This document shows positions 8,475 to 15,759 of a stretch of 64,000 nucleotides of DNA, piece by piece. The position numbers and the translations under genes are program-made. Numbering within the stretch: position 1 is the stretch's first letter; each line of letters opens with the position of its first letter. The stretch is from the NCBI GenBank assembly GCA_040905445.1, contig JBBDRN010000014.1:91688-155687 (forward strand). The letters run 5' to 3'. The notes under the pieces are model-generated. The model saw only the letters and a list, made by a program, of their open reading frames with translations, was not told where the DNA came from and searched no databases. The stretch comes from SKPT01 sp040905445 (GTDB lineage: Bacteria > Planctomycetota > Phycisphaerae > Phycisphaerales > Phycisphaeraceae).

Positions 8475-8511
8475 CCCCCGTCCTGTTTCGGCGAGGCGGG
8501 GGTTTTCTTTT
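8475..8511 (+). terminator. Rho-independent terminator after the tail gene
   Basis: A GC-rich stem (CCCCCG-T-CCT paired with AGG-CGGGGG, one bulged T) at 8475 to 8502 is followed by TTTTCTTTT. It lies 24 bp after the tape-measure stop codon and would close the late transcript. Confidence 0.75.
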
Positions 8512-8537
8512 GCGCGGGCAGTCTGTAGCTTGAGGGG

Positions 8538-8780
8538 GTGAGGAACGACCTACCACCCCTGGAGCGCGAGGCCGAGCGAATCGGCGGGTGGCTGAATCGC
8601 GCGCTCAACGCGATGGGGCGAATCATCGAGCTGCCGGCCAACATCGCCGAGCACCGGGGCTCGGGGTGGGTGTGGCTGGCGCGCCTGGTGTGCTGGGTGA
8701 GCGTCCTATTCTTTCCGCTGCTGCCGCTGTGGCTGGTGGCGCTGGCGTGGGCGTCGAGCTTGAAGGACCGGGAGGGCTGA
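8538..8780 (+). CDS. Small membrane protein (holin-like candidate)
   Basis: An 80-residue frame with a GTG start (an internal ATG at 8613 is an alternative). Residues about 45 to 73 form one long hydrophobic stretch (VWLARLVCWVSVLFF, then PLLPLWLVALAWASSL) that could make a hairpin of two short membrane segments, ending in a short charged tail (KDREG). Size, topology and position at the end of a phage late region match holins, but no endolysin gene is adjacent. The start lies after a terminator, so it would need its own promoter. Function is a guess. Confidence 0.4.
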   Translation: MRNDLPPLEREAERIGGWLNRALNAMGRIIELPANIAEHRGSGWVWLARLVCWVSVLFFPLLPLWLVALAWASSLKDREG

Positions 8781-8886
8781 CACCCGGCGGGCAGGGCGCA
8801 AAAGCCGTTGATGCCGCGTTCAAAGTGCGGGTGTCATTGACACCGCGAGGCGGTTATAAACGGTCATTTTTGGCTATTGGGTGTCA
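8778..8886. repeat. Cluster of TGACACC/GGTGTCA heptamers near the right end of the element
   Basis: The heptamer or its complement occurs at 8778, 8830, 8838 and 8880, the middle two forming a palindrome with a 1-nt centre (8830 to 8844). Multiple short sites within about 110 bp, beside the likely attachment site at 8930, are what integrase or excisionase arm-binding sites look like. Confidence 0.45.
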
Positions 8887-9224
8887 ACGGGAGGCATTGA
8901 CAATAAGGGACTTACACGCTGTCCGGTTCCATTTCCAGTGCCGCACCTTCAGCCACTCGGTCACCTCTCCAGGTTGGCCCCGCTGCCACGCCCGGCGCCG
9001 CGGCTCGGCACCGGGGGCCACGCCGGCGGGGCTCGGCTGCGATCCGGTATCCTATTGACTGCACACCCATTGTAAAGGCCGCGCCCCGCTTACCCCCGCC
9101 CACCTCCGCTCGTTAGCCGCGGCGCCGCCGGGCGTCGACTGTCAGGCACCCGGCACGCCCCTCGACCGCGAGTCACGACGCCCACCGGGCCGCGCCCCCT
9201 ACTGAATCGGGAGTCACCGCCGCG
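8781..9224. other. Non-coding junction between the integrated element and the chromosome
   Basis: This 444-bp gap contains the heptamer cluster, the tRNA-Ser fragment and about 250 bp of chromosomal sequence leading to truB. I see no convincing open reading frame in it. A TATCCT hexamer at 9048 could belong to a truB promoter, but no matching -35 is visible. Confidence 0.5.
8930..8970 (-). tRNA. Truncated tRNA-Ser(GGA), 5' half only; likely attachment-site remnant
   Basis: Reading the minus strand from 8970, GGAGAGG is the 5' acceptor strand, followed by T, G and a D-arm with ACC/GGT pairing around GAGTGGCTGAA. Then come the 5' half of the anticodon stem and the loop CTGGAAA (anticodon GGA, plus-strand 8934 to 8936). 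Complementarity stops after two bases of the 3' anticodon stem. No variable arm, T-arm or 3' acceptor strand follows, so the gene is broken exactly after the anticodon loop and cannot make a tRNA. Phage integrases often recombine in anticodon loops. Confidence 0.8.
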
Positions 9225-9926
9225 ATGCAGGGTCGTTCCACTTTTCTGACAGGCCTGCTGATCGTCGACAAGCCGGCCGGACCGAGTTCCATGGACGTCG
9301 TGCGCCGCGTCCGACACGTCGCCGGCGGAGCCAAGACCGGCCACGCGGGCACGCTCGACCCGCTTGCCACCGGCGTGGTGATCTGCTGCCTCGGCCGGGC
9401 CACGCGCTGCGTCGAGCAACTCATGGGCATGCCCAAGACCTACGAGACCCGCGTGGACCTCAGCGCGTTCAGCACCACGGACGATCTCGAAGGCGAGCTC
9501 ACACCCGTCGACGTCCCGCAGCCGCCGACGCGCCAGGCCGTCGATTTGGCGTGCGCCCGATTCGTCGGTTCGATCAAGCAGGTGCCGCCCGCGCACTCGG
9601 CGGCGCGCATCAACGGTCGGCGGGCGTATCGCGCGGCGCGGCGCGGCGAGAAGGTCGACCTGCCCGCCAAGACCGTGCACGTCCACGCCATCGACGTGCT
9701 CAACTATGACTGGCCCAATGTCGTGCTGCGCATCGCCTGTGGGCGGGGCACATACGTGCGCAGCCTCGCGCGCGACCTCGGCACGCGCCTCGGCACGGGC
9801 GGCCACGTCACGTCGCTGCGGCGCACGGCCGTCGGCCCTTACACGCTTGAACGGGCCGTCACCTTCGACCATCTCACGCAGCCGTTGGGTGAAGCCGACC
9901 TGTTGCCCGTCCCCGAGGCGGGGTGA
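9225..9926 (+). CDS. truB: tRNA pseudouridine(55) synthase TruB
   Basis: A 233-residue TruB converting U55 of the tRNA T-loop to pseudouridine. The N-terminus has GLLIVDKPAGPSSMDVV, and the catalytic motif GHAGTLDPLATG is at residues 39 to 50 with nucleophile Asp45. Later TYETRVDLS, the RxxxGxKVD-like block and CGRGTYVRSLARDLG are all family hallmarks. It is shorter than E. coli TruB (314 residues) because the C-terminal PUA domain is missing, as in several other phyla. In many bacteria truB follows rbfA or precedes rpsO; here it stands alone, facing a convergent GTPase gene 32 bp away. Confidence 0.95.
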   Translation: MQGRSTFLTGLLIVDKPAGPSSMDVVRRVRHVAGGAKTGHAGTLDPLATGVVICCLGRATRCVEQLMGMPKTYETRVDLSAFSTTDDLEGELTPVDVPQPPTRQAVDLACARFVGSIKQVPPAHSAARINGRRAYRAARRGEKVDLPAKTVHVHAIDVLNYDWPNVVLRIACGRGTYVRSLARDLGTRLGTGGHVTSLRRTAVGPYTLERAVTFDHLTQPLGEADLLPVPEAG

Positions 9927-9958
9927 CGCGCCGGCCGTCACGGTGGGTGCGCTTCGCG

Positions 9959-11386
9959 TTACGCACTCTGCGTGGGGACGATCCATCGCTCGACGGCGCG
10001 GGCGAGCGCGTCGACGGCCGCCCGGCGGCGCGTGTCGCTACCGCGCCATGGCGGGTCGTCGCGGTCGAGCTCGATCCCGGACCAGCCTGGATGCTCGCGC
10101 GCCTGGCGCAGCGGGCGCGGCAGGCGGCGGCCCGTCATGCCCGTCAGCGCGCTCGCGCTGGCGGGCAAGTCGACGGGCGTCTGCGCCGCGTGCCCGCGGT
10201 GCAGCAGCTTCTGCACCAGCTCGACCTGTCGACGGGCGAGGATGTCGAGCGTCGCGTCGGCGCAACGTACCTCGACCTTCCCGCGCACGCGGTCGATGAG
10301 TTGGCGCAGCCGCGTCGACCCGGCGCCGAACGTCGCGCCGAGGATCGCGCCGATGGCCGTGCCCGCGCCGAGCGACAGGCCGCCCAGCGCCACGTCGAGC
10401 CCCAGGCCGATCGCGGCGCCGGCGCCCGCGCCGCCGCCGCCGCGCACGCCCGCCTGCCGCAGCGTCTCTTCGTTGAAGAGGTCGTGCTGCCATCGGCCGG
10501 CCTCCAGCGGCGCCGCCACGGCGCGGCAGTCGTCGGCGGCAAAGTCGAAGCGCTCCATGAGCTGCCGCTGACACGCGCGCTCGCGATCGCGCAGTTGATC
10601 CTGCAACCGCGCGGCGGCTTGGCGCAGCGCGTCGGCGGGCTCCACCGGCGCGTGCACGGCTGCGGCCGCGGCGTCGACGAGCAGCTCGGCGATGATGCGT
10701 GCGCCAGCGACGATCAACTCCCGCCGCCGGCGCTGACGGTCCTCGACCAGCGCGTCGATCGTCGCGCGAAACTCGTCCAGCAGCGTGCCCATCTTCTCGT
10801 AGAGGTGCCGCTCCGACGCCTCGTCCACGGCCACGGTGTCGAATGCCGCGATGGCGTGCAGGCCGAGCTTCCGAAGCGCCTCGCGCCACGCCGACTCACG
10901 CGAGGCATCGCTGGCCACGAAGTTGAGCACCGGGACGATCGGGCGCCCGCAGTAGCTGAGCAGCTCCAGCTCGTCGCGATACTTGCCGAGCACGGGCTCG
11001 CGCGCGTCGATGACGTAGAGCGCCACGTCGCGCTGGCGCACCTGGCGCAGGGCCTTGGCCTCCTGCATGAAGCGCCCGCCCGAGCCGCGCGCCTCGGCGC
11101 TCTCGAGGAAGCGGTCGATGCGCTCGGCCCGGCGCGTCCGGCCGCCCTGGCCGTCGGCTTCGATCAGCTCCATGAGCCCCATGCTGTCCTCGAGCCCGGG
11201 CGTGTCGTAAAGCTCCGCCACCGGCTCGTCGCCGACGAGAAGCTGCGTGCCTTCGACGTGCTGCGTCGTGCCGGGGCGGTCGGAGACCTCGCCGAAGCGC
11301 GCATCGCGCGTCAGCGTGCGCAGCAACGACGTCTTGCCCGTGTTCGTATGCCCGACGACGGCGATGCGCAGCACCGGGAGACTCAT
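9959..11386 (-). CDS. DUF3482-domain GTPase
   Basis: A 475-residue protein with an Era/TrmE-like G domain: G1 GHTNTGKTS at residues 12 to 20, G2 RPGTTQHVEG, G3 DTPGLEDS and a G4 equivalent around PVLNFVASD, where a canonical NKxD is not evident. The C-terminal half is helical with a glycine/alanine-rich stretch (GAGAAIGLGLDVALGG, GTAIGAILGATFGAG) like a membrane-inserting segment, as in DUF3482 proteins. Its start overlaps the stop of the upstream DUF2868 gene (ATGA at 11383 to 11386), and this pairing is known from other bacteria. Function unknown; a membrane-associated dynamic GTPase is likely. Confidence 0.82.
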   Translation of the reverse strand: MSLPVLRIAVVGHTNTGKTSLLRTLTRDARFGEVSDRPGTTQHVEGTQLLVGDEPVAELYDTPGLEDSMGLMELIEADGQGGRTRRAERIDRFLESAEARGSGGRFMQEAKALRQVRQRDVALYVIDAREPVLGKYRDELELLSYCGRPIVPVLNFVASDASRESAWREALRKLGLHAIAAFDTVAVDEASERHLYEKMGTLLDEFRATIDALVEDRQRRRRELIVAGARIIAELLVDAAAAAVHAPVEPADALRQAAARLQDQLRDRERACQRQLMERFDFAADDCRAVAAPLEAGRWQHDLFNEETLRQAGVRGGGGAGAGAAIGLGLDVALGGLSLGAGTAIGAILGATFGAGSTRLRQLIDRVRGKVEVRCADATLDILARRQVELVQKLLHRGHAAQTPVDLPASASALTGMTGRRLPRPLRQAREHPGWSGIELDRDDPPWRGSDTRRRAAVDALARAVERWIVPTQSA

Positions 11387-13731
11387 GAGCTCGCCTCCCC
11401 ACCCCCGCCACTCCCGCCACCCGCGCCACGCTCGCCGCCAGCGCCACCGCCGCGCGCCCGCTCGAAGCGCAGCTGCAGCTCGTCGAGGGACGACCGTGCC
11501 GCGTCGGCGTCGCGCAGCGGCTCGCCGGCCGAAGCCTCCGGCAGCGCCTCGTCCAGGACGGCGCTGATCCGCGCCTCGTCGAGCCCCTGCAGGTCCAGCA
11601 GCATCGCGTAGAGAGCCGCGGCCTCGACGGCAGGACGATAATCGTCCCCCGGCACCGTACCCCCCCCTGCGTCAGACGTCGCACCACCCCGCAGCGCCGC
11701 GGGGAACACCGCGCCGGCTGCGGCCCCGATGATCGAGAACGTCGGCATGCTCAGCAGCGCCAGCGGCGAGATCATTGCCGCCGCCGCGACACACCCCAGC
11801 GCCCCCGCGGCCGCGCCCGCCACCAACCACCGCGGACTGACGCGCAGCCGGACGGGCAGCAGTTCGACGACGTGACGCGCACGATCGCGCACCTGGGCCG
11901 GCCACCCCTCGGCAAGCCGACCGGCGTCATCGACCACGCGCGGCCAATAGGCCGCGCGCTCGCGATAGCACGCAGCAATGTCGCGGTGCAAGCGGGCCCG
12001 GGCCTCGGCGTCGGGCGCTGCCGACCAACGGCCAACGTGCGCGCCGATGCGCTCGAACGCCGCGGCCAGCCGATCCCGTCCCGGCTCAACACCCGGGGGC
12101 ATGGCGTCGTCGTCGCCGACGAGCAGGCGCGTCAGCCGATGCAGGCTCGCCTCTGTGGCGTGATCGAGGTCAAGCTCCAACACATGCCCCTCGGCCCCCG
12201 CCACGCCCGCGTCGCGCGCCAGCGCCGCCCAGTGCGTCACGCGAGGCGCCACCGCCTCCGCGCCGTCGCGCTCGCGCACCGCGTGCCCGCCGGTGAGCAG
12301 CAGCACCATCGGCTGGCGCAGCCGACGACGCACCTGCTCGATGAATCGCCGCGTGCCACGGTCGGGCGTGCTCGTCAGCGAGCAGACGACCACCGTCACC
12401 CGCGGCTCATGCTCCGCGTCGATCAGCGCGGCCAACACCCGCGTCCGATCAACACGATCCTCAACCAGTCCCAGATCCCACCACCCCCGCCACCCCCGCC
12501 ATCCTCCCTCTCCGGGGTGAAGCCCACCGATCGCAATTCGCGGGCTTCCCGGCAACGTCGGCGGCCAATCAGTCGCGGGCGGCTCGATCTCAAAGCCCAC
12601 GATCGCCGGCGGCCCGAGCGGCCGCAGGGGCGCCTCGCCATCCTCCTCGCTGACATCCGCCGCCGCGGTCTCCTCGCCCGCGGGCGGGTCGATCACGCCC
12701 AGCGAGCGCGTCGCCGGGCTCAGGCGGCCGCGCAGCGCCGCGCGATACTCGGCCGGCCAATGCCCATCCAGTCCGCGGCGCGCCGCGAGGTACCGGGCCG
12801 TCAGCACGCACGCCGTCAACAGCGCGACGCGCGGCATGAAGCCATACACCACGAGCGACCCGACGAGCAACCCCGCCCACGCCCCCGCTGTCCCCGCCAA
12901 CCCCGCCAACCCCGCCCCATCCGCACCCACGACCCGCTGGCTCGCCACGACCTGCTCCGTCGTCGGTACAGGCCAGCCCAGCGCGCCGGGTCCCGTGGCA
13001 ATCGCCTGCGTCAATCGCACGAACGCCTCGGGCGAAAGGATCGTCGTCTCCCAGGCAAACGTGTACTGCCGGACGCTCAACAGCAGCGTCACGCCGACGA
13101 GGCAGCCGAGGTTGAACGCCGCCCACATCGCATGGCTCATCGCCGAAAGCTGCCAGCGTCCCGCCGGGTGGCCCGCCAGCAGCGCCAGTCTCGCCGATAC
13201 GGCGGTGGCCGCCGCGCCGGCCCCCCGGTCGCGCAGGAGACGCGCCGCGCCGGCACCGATCGCCTCGGTGATGTGCTTGAGCGGCAGGCCCCGCCCGCGG
13301 CGCACGAGCATCAGCGCCGCCCATCCGAGGAGCATGACCATCTGCACGCCGAGCAGGCCGACCATCGCCGGGTAGATGTTGACGGTGTCGCCCACCGTCG
13401 GCTGAAGCGCCGCCCCGGCAGCGCCGAAGCCTGCCAGCGCCGCCGCCAGCAGCGCGACACCCACGAGCGCGCGCATGCCCGCACCGGTCCGCTGCACCGC
13501 TTGCGTCAACACCCGCGCCTCCGGCAGCGCCCGCGCCCGCGCCACCAGCCGCGTGTCGAACGACCCGCCGACATCGCGGGCCGTCGCCTCCGCGGCCTCG
13601 GCGCCGCCCAGGCCTCGCCCTTCGAGTTGCTCGCGCACGCGCACCATCTCGACGAGCAGTCGATCCTGCCCCCCCACGCGTCCGCGGCCCGCACCGCCGG
13701 GTTGTGCCATCGATGCCGACGCAGCCGTCAT
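11383..13731 (-). CDS. DUF2868-domain membrane protein
   Basis: A 782-residue partner of the DUF3482 GTPase. The start of the domain (GGSFDTRLVARARALPE) fits DUF2868. Hydrophobic segments near residues 88 to 110, 120 to 140, 205 to 225 and 285 to 330 make an integral membrane domain. A soluble region of about 200 residues follows, then another Gly/Ala-rich hydrophobic pair near 640 to 690 and a Gly/Ser/Glu-rich disordered tail (GGAGGERGAGGGSGGGG). The central GGWRGWRGWW segment and the tail are encoded by CCCGCCA-type microrepeats. The function is not established; co-translation with the GTPase suggests a two-part membrane machine. Confidence 0.75.
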   Translation of the reverse strand: MTAASASMAQPGGAGRGRVGGQDRLLVEMVRVREQLEGRGLGGAEAAEATARDVGGSFDTRLVARARALPEARVLTQAVQRTGAGMRALVGVALLAAALAGFGAAGAALQPTVGDTVNIYPAMVGLLGVQMVMLLGWAALMLVRRGRGLPLKHITEAIGAGAARLLRDRGAGAAATAVSARLALLAGHPAGRWQLSAMSHAMWAAFNLGCLVGVTLLLSVRQYTFAWETTILSPEAFVRLTQAIATGPGALGWPVPTTEQVVASQRVVGADGAGLAGLAGTAGAWAGLLVGSLVVYGFMPRVALLTACVLTARYLAARRGLDGHWPAEYRAALRGRLSPATRSLGVIDPPAGEETAAADVSEEDGEAPLRPLGPPAIVGFEIEPPATDWPPTLPGSPRIAIGGLHPGEGGWRGWRGWWDLGLVEDRVDRTRVLAALIDAEHEPRVTVVVCSLTSTPDRGTRRFIEQVRRRLRQPMVLLLTGGHAVRERDGAEAVAPRVTHWAALARDAGVAGAEGHVLELDLDHATEASLHRLTRLLVGDDDAMPPGVEPGRDRLAAAFERIGAHVGRWSAAPDAEARARLHRDIAACYRERAAYWPRVVDDAGRLAEGWPAQVRDRARHVVELLPVRLRVSPRWLVAGAAAGALGCVAAAAMISPLALLSMPTFSIIGAAAGAVFPAALRGGATSDAGGGTVPGDDYRPAVEAAALYAMLLDLQGLDEARISAVLDEALPEASAGEPLRDADAARSSLDELQLRFERARGGGAGGERGAGGGSGGGGEASS

Positions 13732-13830
13732 GGTGGCATCGTAGCCGCAACACCTTCTGGCGGGCGCTCAGCCGCGGCTGGTACACTGCGGGTCATGTCG
13801 ATGCACGCGAGATCGGCCAGGGAGCCTGCC

Positions 13831-14319
13831 ATGGAAGATCGATCCGAATGGTTGACCCGCCGCGCGCCGCACACCGCCGCCGCCATGCTGCTCGGACTCG
13901 TGGCGTTGGCGGGTTGTGACGGCGGGGGCGGGGGCGGCCGCGCGACCTATCCCGACGTCGGCATGGTCATGCAGTTGCCCCCCGGCTGGTCGCAGGATGC
14001 CTCGGGCATGCACGCCCAGCGCGGGCATCGCGACGATCATCACGGCATGGCCTACCTCGCCGCCCTCGAAGCCGACTCCCTCGACGACCACGTCGCCGGC
14101 CTCGCCGACGTCGAGCGCGGGCTGGTCAGCCGCGAGCCCATTACGGTCGACGGCCACGAGGCGATCGAGCTGATCACCCAGGCCGCCTACAGCCTGTACG
14201 AGGTCTACGTGCTGCGCGGCGACGAGGTCGTCGTCGTCAGCTTCCGCACGCTCCCGCACGCGTTCGACGACCAGCGGCCGGCCTTTCGCGACGCGGTGCA
14301 GTCCATCCGCTTTCAATGA
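13831..14319 (+). CDS. Predicted lipoprotein
   Basis: A 162-residue protein with a lipoprotein signal: a basic n-region, hydrophobic AAAMLLGLVALAG and lipobox Cys (LAGC), followed by a flexible DGGGGGG linker. ATG 13831 is chosen because AGGGAG lies 6 nt upstream; ATG 13795 in the same frame follows a TACACT hexamer by 7 nt and could be an alternative leaderless start. The mature domain (YPDVGMVMQLPPGWSQD, then VSFRTLPHAFDDQRPAFRDAVQSIRF) resembles the PsbP/DUF1795-like fold seen in small lipoproteins. It abuts the following oxidoreductase by 11 bp. Role unknown. Confidence 0.7.
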   Translation: MEDRSEWLTRRAPHTAAAMLLGLVALAGCDGGGGGGRATYPDVGMVMQLPPGWSQDASGMHAQRGHRDDHHGMAYLAALEADSLDDHVAGLADVERGLVSREPITVDGHEAIELITQAAYSLYEVYVLRGDEVVVVSFRTLPHAFDDQRPAFRDAVQSIRFQ

Positions 14320-14330
14320 CCCCCTGGCCT

Positions 14331-15494
14331 ATGAGCCGACACTTCGACGTCATCGTGGTCGGCGTGGGAACGATGGGCGCCGCCACCTGCTGGATGCTCG
14401 CCCGGCGCGGCGTGCGCGTGCTCGGGCTCGAACGCTGGGGCATCCCCAACCACCACGGCAGCCACCACGGCCAGTCGCGCGTCATCCGCAAGGCCTACAG
14501 CGAGCACCCCGACTACGTCCCCCTGCTGGAGCGCGCGTACGAAAACTGGGCCCTCATCGAGGCCGAGGCCGACGCCACGCTGATGCACCGCGTCGGGGGC
14601 GTGTACATGGGTCGGCCGGACAGCGAGATCATCGCCGGCTCGATCGCGTCGATGCAGCAGCACCACCTGCCCCACGAGCAGTGGACGCGGCAGGACCTCG
14701 CCCAGCGCTACCCGGTCTTCCAGGTGCCGGACGAGTTCATCGCCCTGCACGACCCGGACGCCGGGTTCATCCTCCCTGAACGCGCCGTCGCCGCCTTCGC
14801 CGGCGAGGCGATGCGCCGCGGCGGTGAGCTGCACGGCCACGAGCCCGTCACCGGCTGGTCGGCCGACGCTCACGGCGTCACCGTCACCACCGCCGTCGGC
14901 CGCTACCACGCCGACCGCGTGGTCTTCTGCGGCGGGGCGTGGAGCGGGCGGCTGCTTCGGGCCCTTGCGCGTGAACCCGACGCCGACGCGCGCCTGCCCA
15001 CACTGACCGTCACGCGGCAGATCATGGGCTGGGTCTGGCCACCCAACCCTGAGCCGTTCCGCTACGGCCGGTTGCCCGTCTGGCTTATCGACGACGGCTG
15101 GGGCGGGCCACACTACGGCCTGCCGATGATGCCCGACCGCCCGGGCCTGAAGCTCGCCCTGCACCGGCCCGCCGAGGAAACCGACCCGGATCGCCTCGAA
15201 CGCCAGGCCCTGCCCGGCGACGAGGCGACGTTCCGCCCCATCCTTGAAAAGTACCTGCCCGACGCGGACGGCCCGCTGCTGTCAATCGAAGCCTGCCTCT
15301 ACACCAGCTCACCCGACGGCCACTTCATCCTCGATCGCCACCCGCACCACGACCGCGTTGTCATCGCCTGCGGCTTCTCGGGCCACGGCTTCAAGTTCGC
15401 CAGCGTCATCGGCGAGGCCCTCGCCGACCTCGCCACGCAGGGCGCCAGCGACCTGCCGATCGACTTTCTCGCCATGCGCCGCCTGTCGCCCTGA
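14331..15494 (+). CDS. Monomeric sarcosine oxidase / N-methyltryptophan oxidase family flavoprotein
   Basis: A 387-residue FAD-dependent amine oxidase. The N-terminal dinucleotide-binding motif is VGVGTMGAA, followed by the family motif GSHHGQSRVIRKAYSEHPDYVPL (written here in two parts: GSHHGQSRVIRKAY and SEHPDYVPL). Cys322 in ACLYTSSPDGHFILD corresponds to the cysteine that binds FAD covalently in monomeric sarcosine oxidase. GCGFSGHGFKF-like sequence (ACGFSGHGFKF) near the C-terminus also fits. It would demethylate sarcosine or another N-methyl amino acid, releasing formaldehyde and hydrogen peroxide. ATG 14316, overlapping the preceding TGA, is an alternative start; 14331 gives the usual family N-terminus. 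Confidence 0.88.
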   Translation: MSRHFDVIVVGVGTMGAATCWMLARRGVRVLGLERWGIPNHHGSHHGQSRVIRKAYSEHPDYVPLLERAYENWALIEAEADATLMHRVGGVYMGRPDSEIIAGSIASMQQHHLPHEQWTRQDLAQRYPVFQVPDEFIALHDPDAGFILPERAVAAFAGEAMRRGGELHGHEPVTGWSADAHGVTVTTAVGRYHADRVVFCGGAWSGRLLRALAREPDADARLPTLTVTRQIMGWVWPPNPEPFRYGRLPVWLIDDGWGGPHYGLPMMPDRPGLKLALHRPAEETDPDRLERQALPGDEATFRPILEKYLPDADGPLLSIEACLYTSSPDGHFILDRHPHHDRVVIACGFSGHGFKFASVIGEALADLATQGASDLPIDFLAMRRLSP

Positions 15495-15551
15495 CCCCGG
15501 CATCGGGATTTTGCTGGGCATGACGCCCCCGCCACGGTAGACTGACTTCGC

Positions 15552-15584
15552 CCTGCCCCCCCCGGCCGTCGCCGGCGGGGCAGG
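15552..15584 (+). terminator. GC-rich hairpin after the oxidoreductase
   Basis: CCTGCCCC at 15552 to 15559 pairs with GGGGCAGG at 15577 to 15584. No T-tract follows, so it is at best a Rho-assisted or pausing structure. Apart from it, the 265-bp gap up to 15759 holds only an unconvincing short frame from 15614. Confidence 0.35.
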
Positions 15585-15759
15585 ACCATCGGCGGCATCC
15601 CCGAAGATCGCCCATGTCCGACAAAAAGGTCGACCTGCAGAAACCGCCGATTTACTCGCCCCGCGGCTCAGCGCCATCGCGTGGGTCGCGATCCATGTCA
15701 CCTCGTCATGCCTGCTCGGAACAGGCGATCGAACGAATCACCACAACACGGAGCCCCAC

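Larger units (their letters stand above)
1..8970 (+). mobile_element. Right-hand part of a phage-derived integrated element (reduced prophage or phage satellite)
   Basis: Thirteen or fourteen tightly packed + strand genes run from the window's left edge to a terminator at about 8511. Recognisable members are an excisionase-like HTH protein, a D5/P4-type primase-helicase, a P27-family small terminase, an HK97-fold capsid protein and a tape-measure-like protein. The right boundary is placed at a truncated tRNA-Ser (8930 to 8970), a typical integration target. No integrase is visible, but the left end is outside the window. Large terminase, portal, prohead protease, head-tail connector and tail genes are absent from the interval between small terminase and tape measure, where a normal siphophage would carry them. 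That makes a capsid-encoding satellite or a decayed prophage the two main readings. Confidence 0.75.

Noticed and set aside
8780..8970. tRNA-Ser interrupted by a self-splicing intron instead of being truncated
   Set aside because: No 3' half (variable arm, T-arm, acceptor strand) is found downstream on the minus strand for several hundred bases, and no group I core elements were seen.
9923..11611. Long + strand frame opposite the GTPase gene
   Set aside because: It is the antisense shadow of the DUF3482 GTPase, with Arg/Ala/Pro-rich translation and no domain; the minus-strand frame has clear G motifs.
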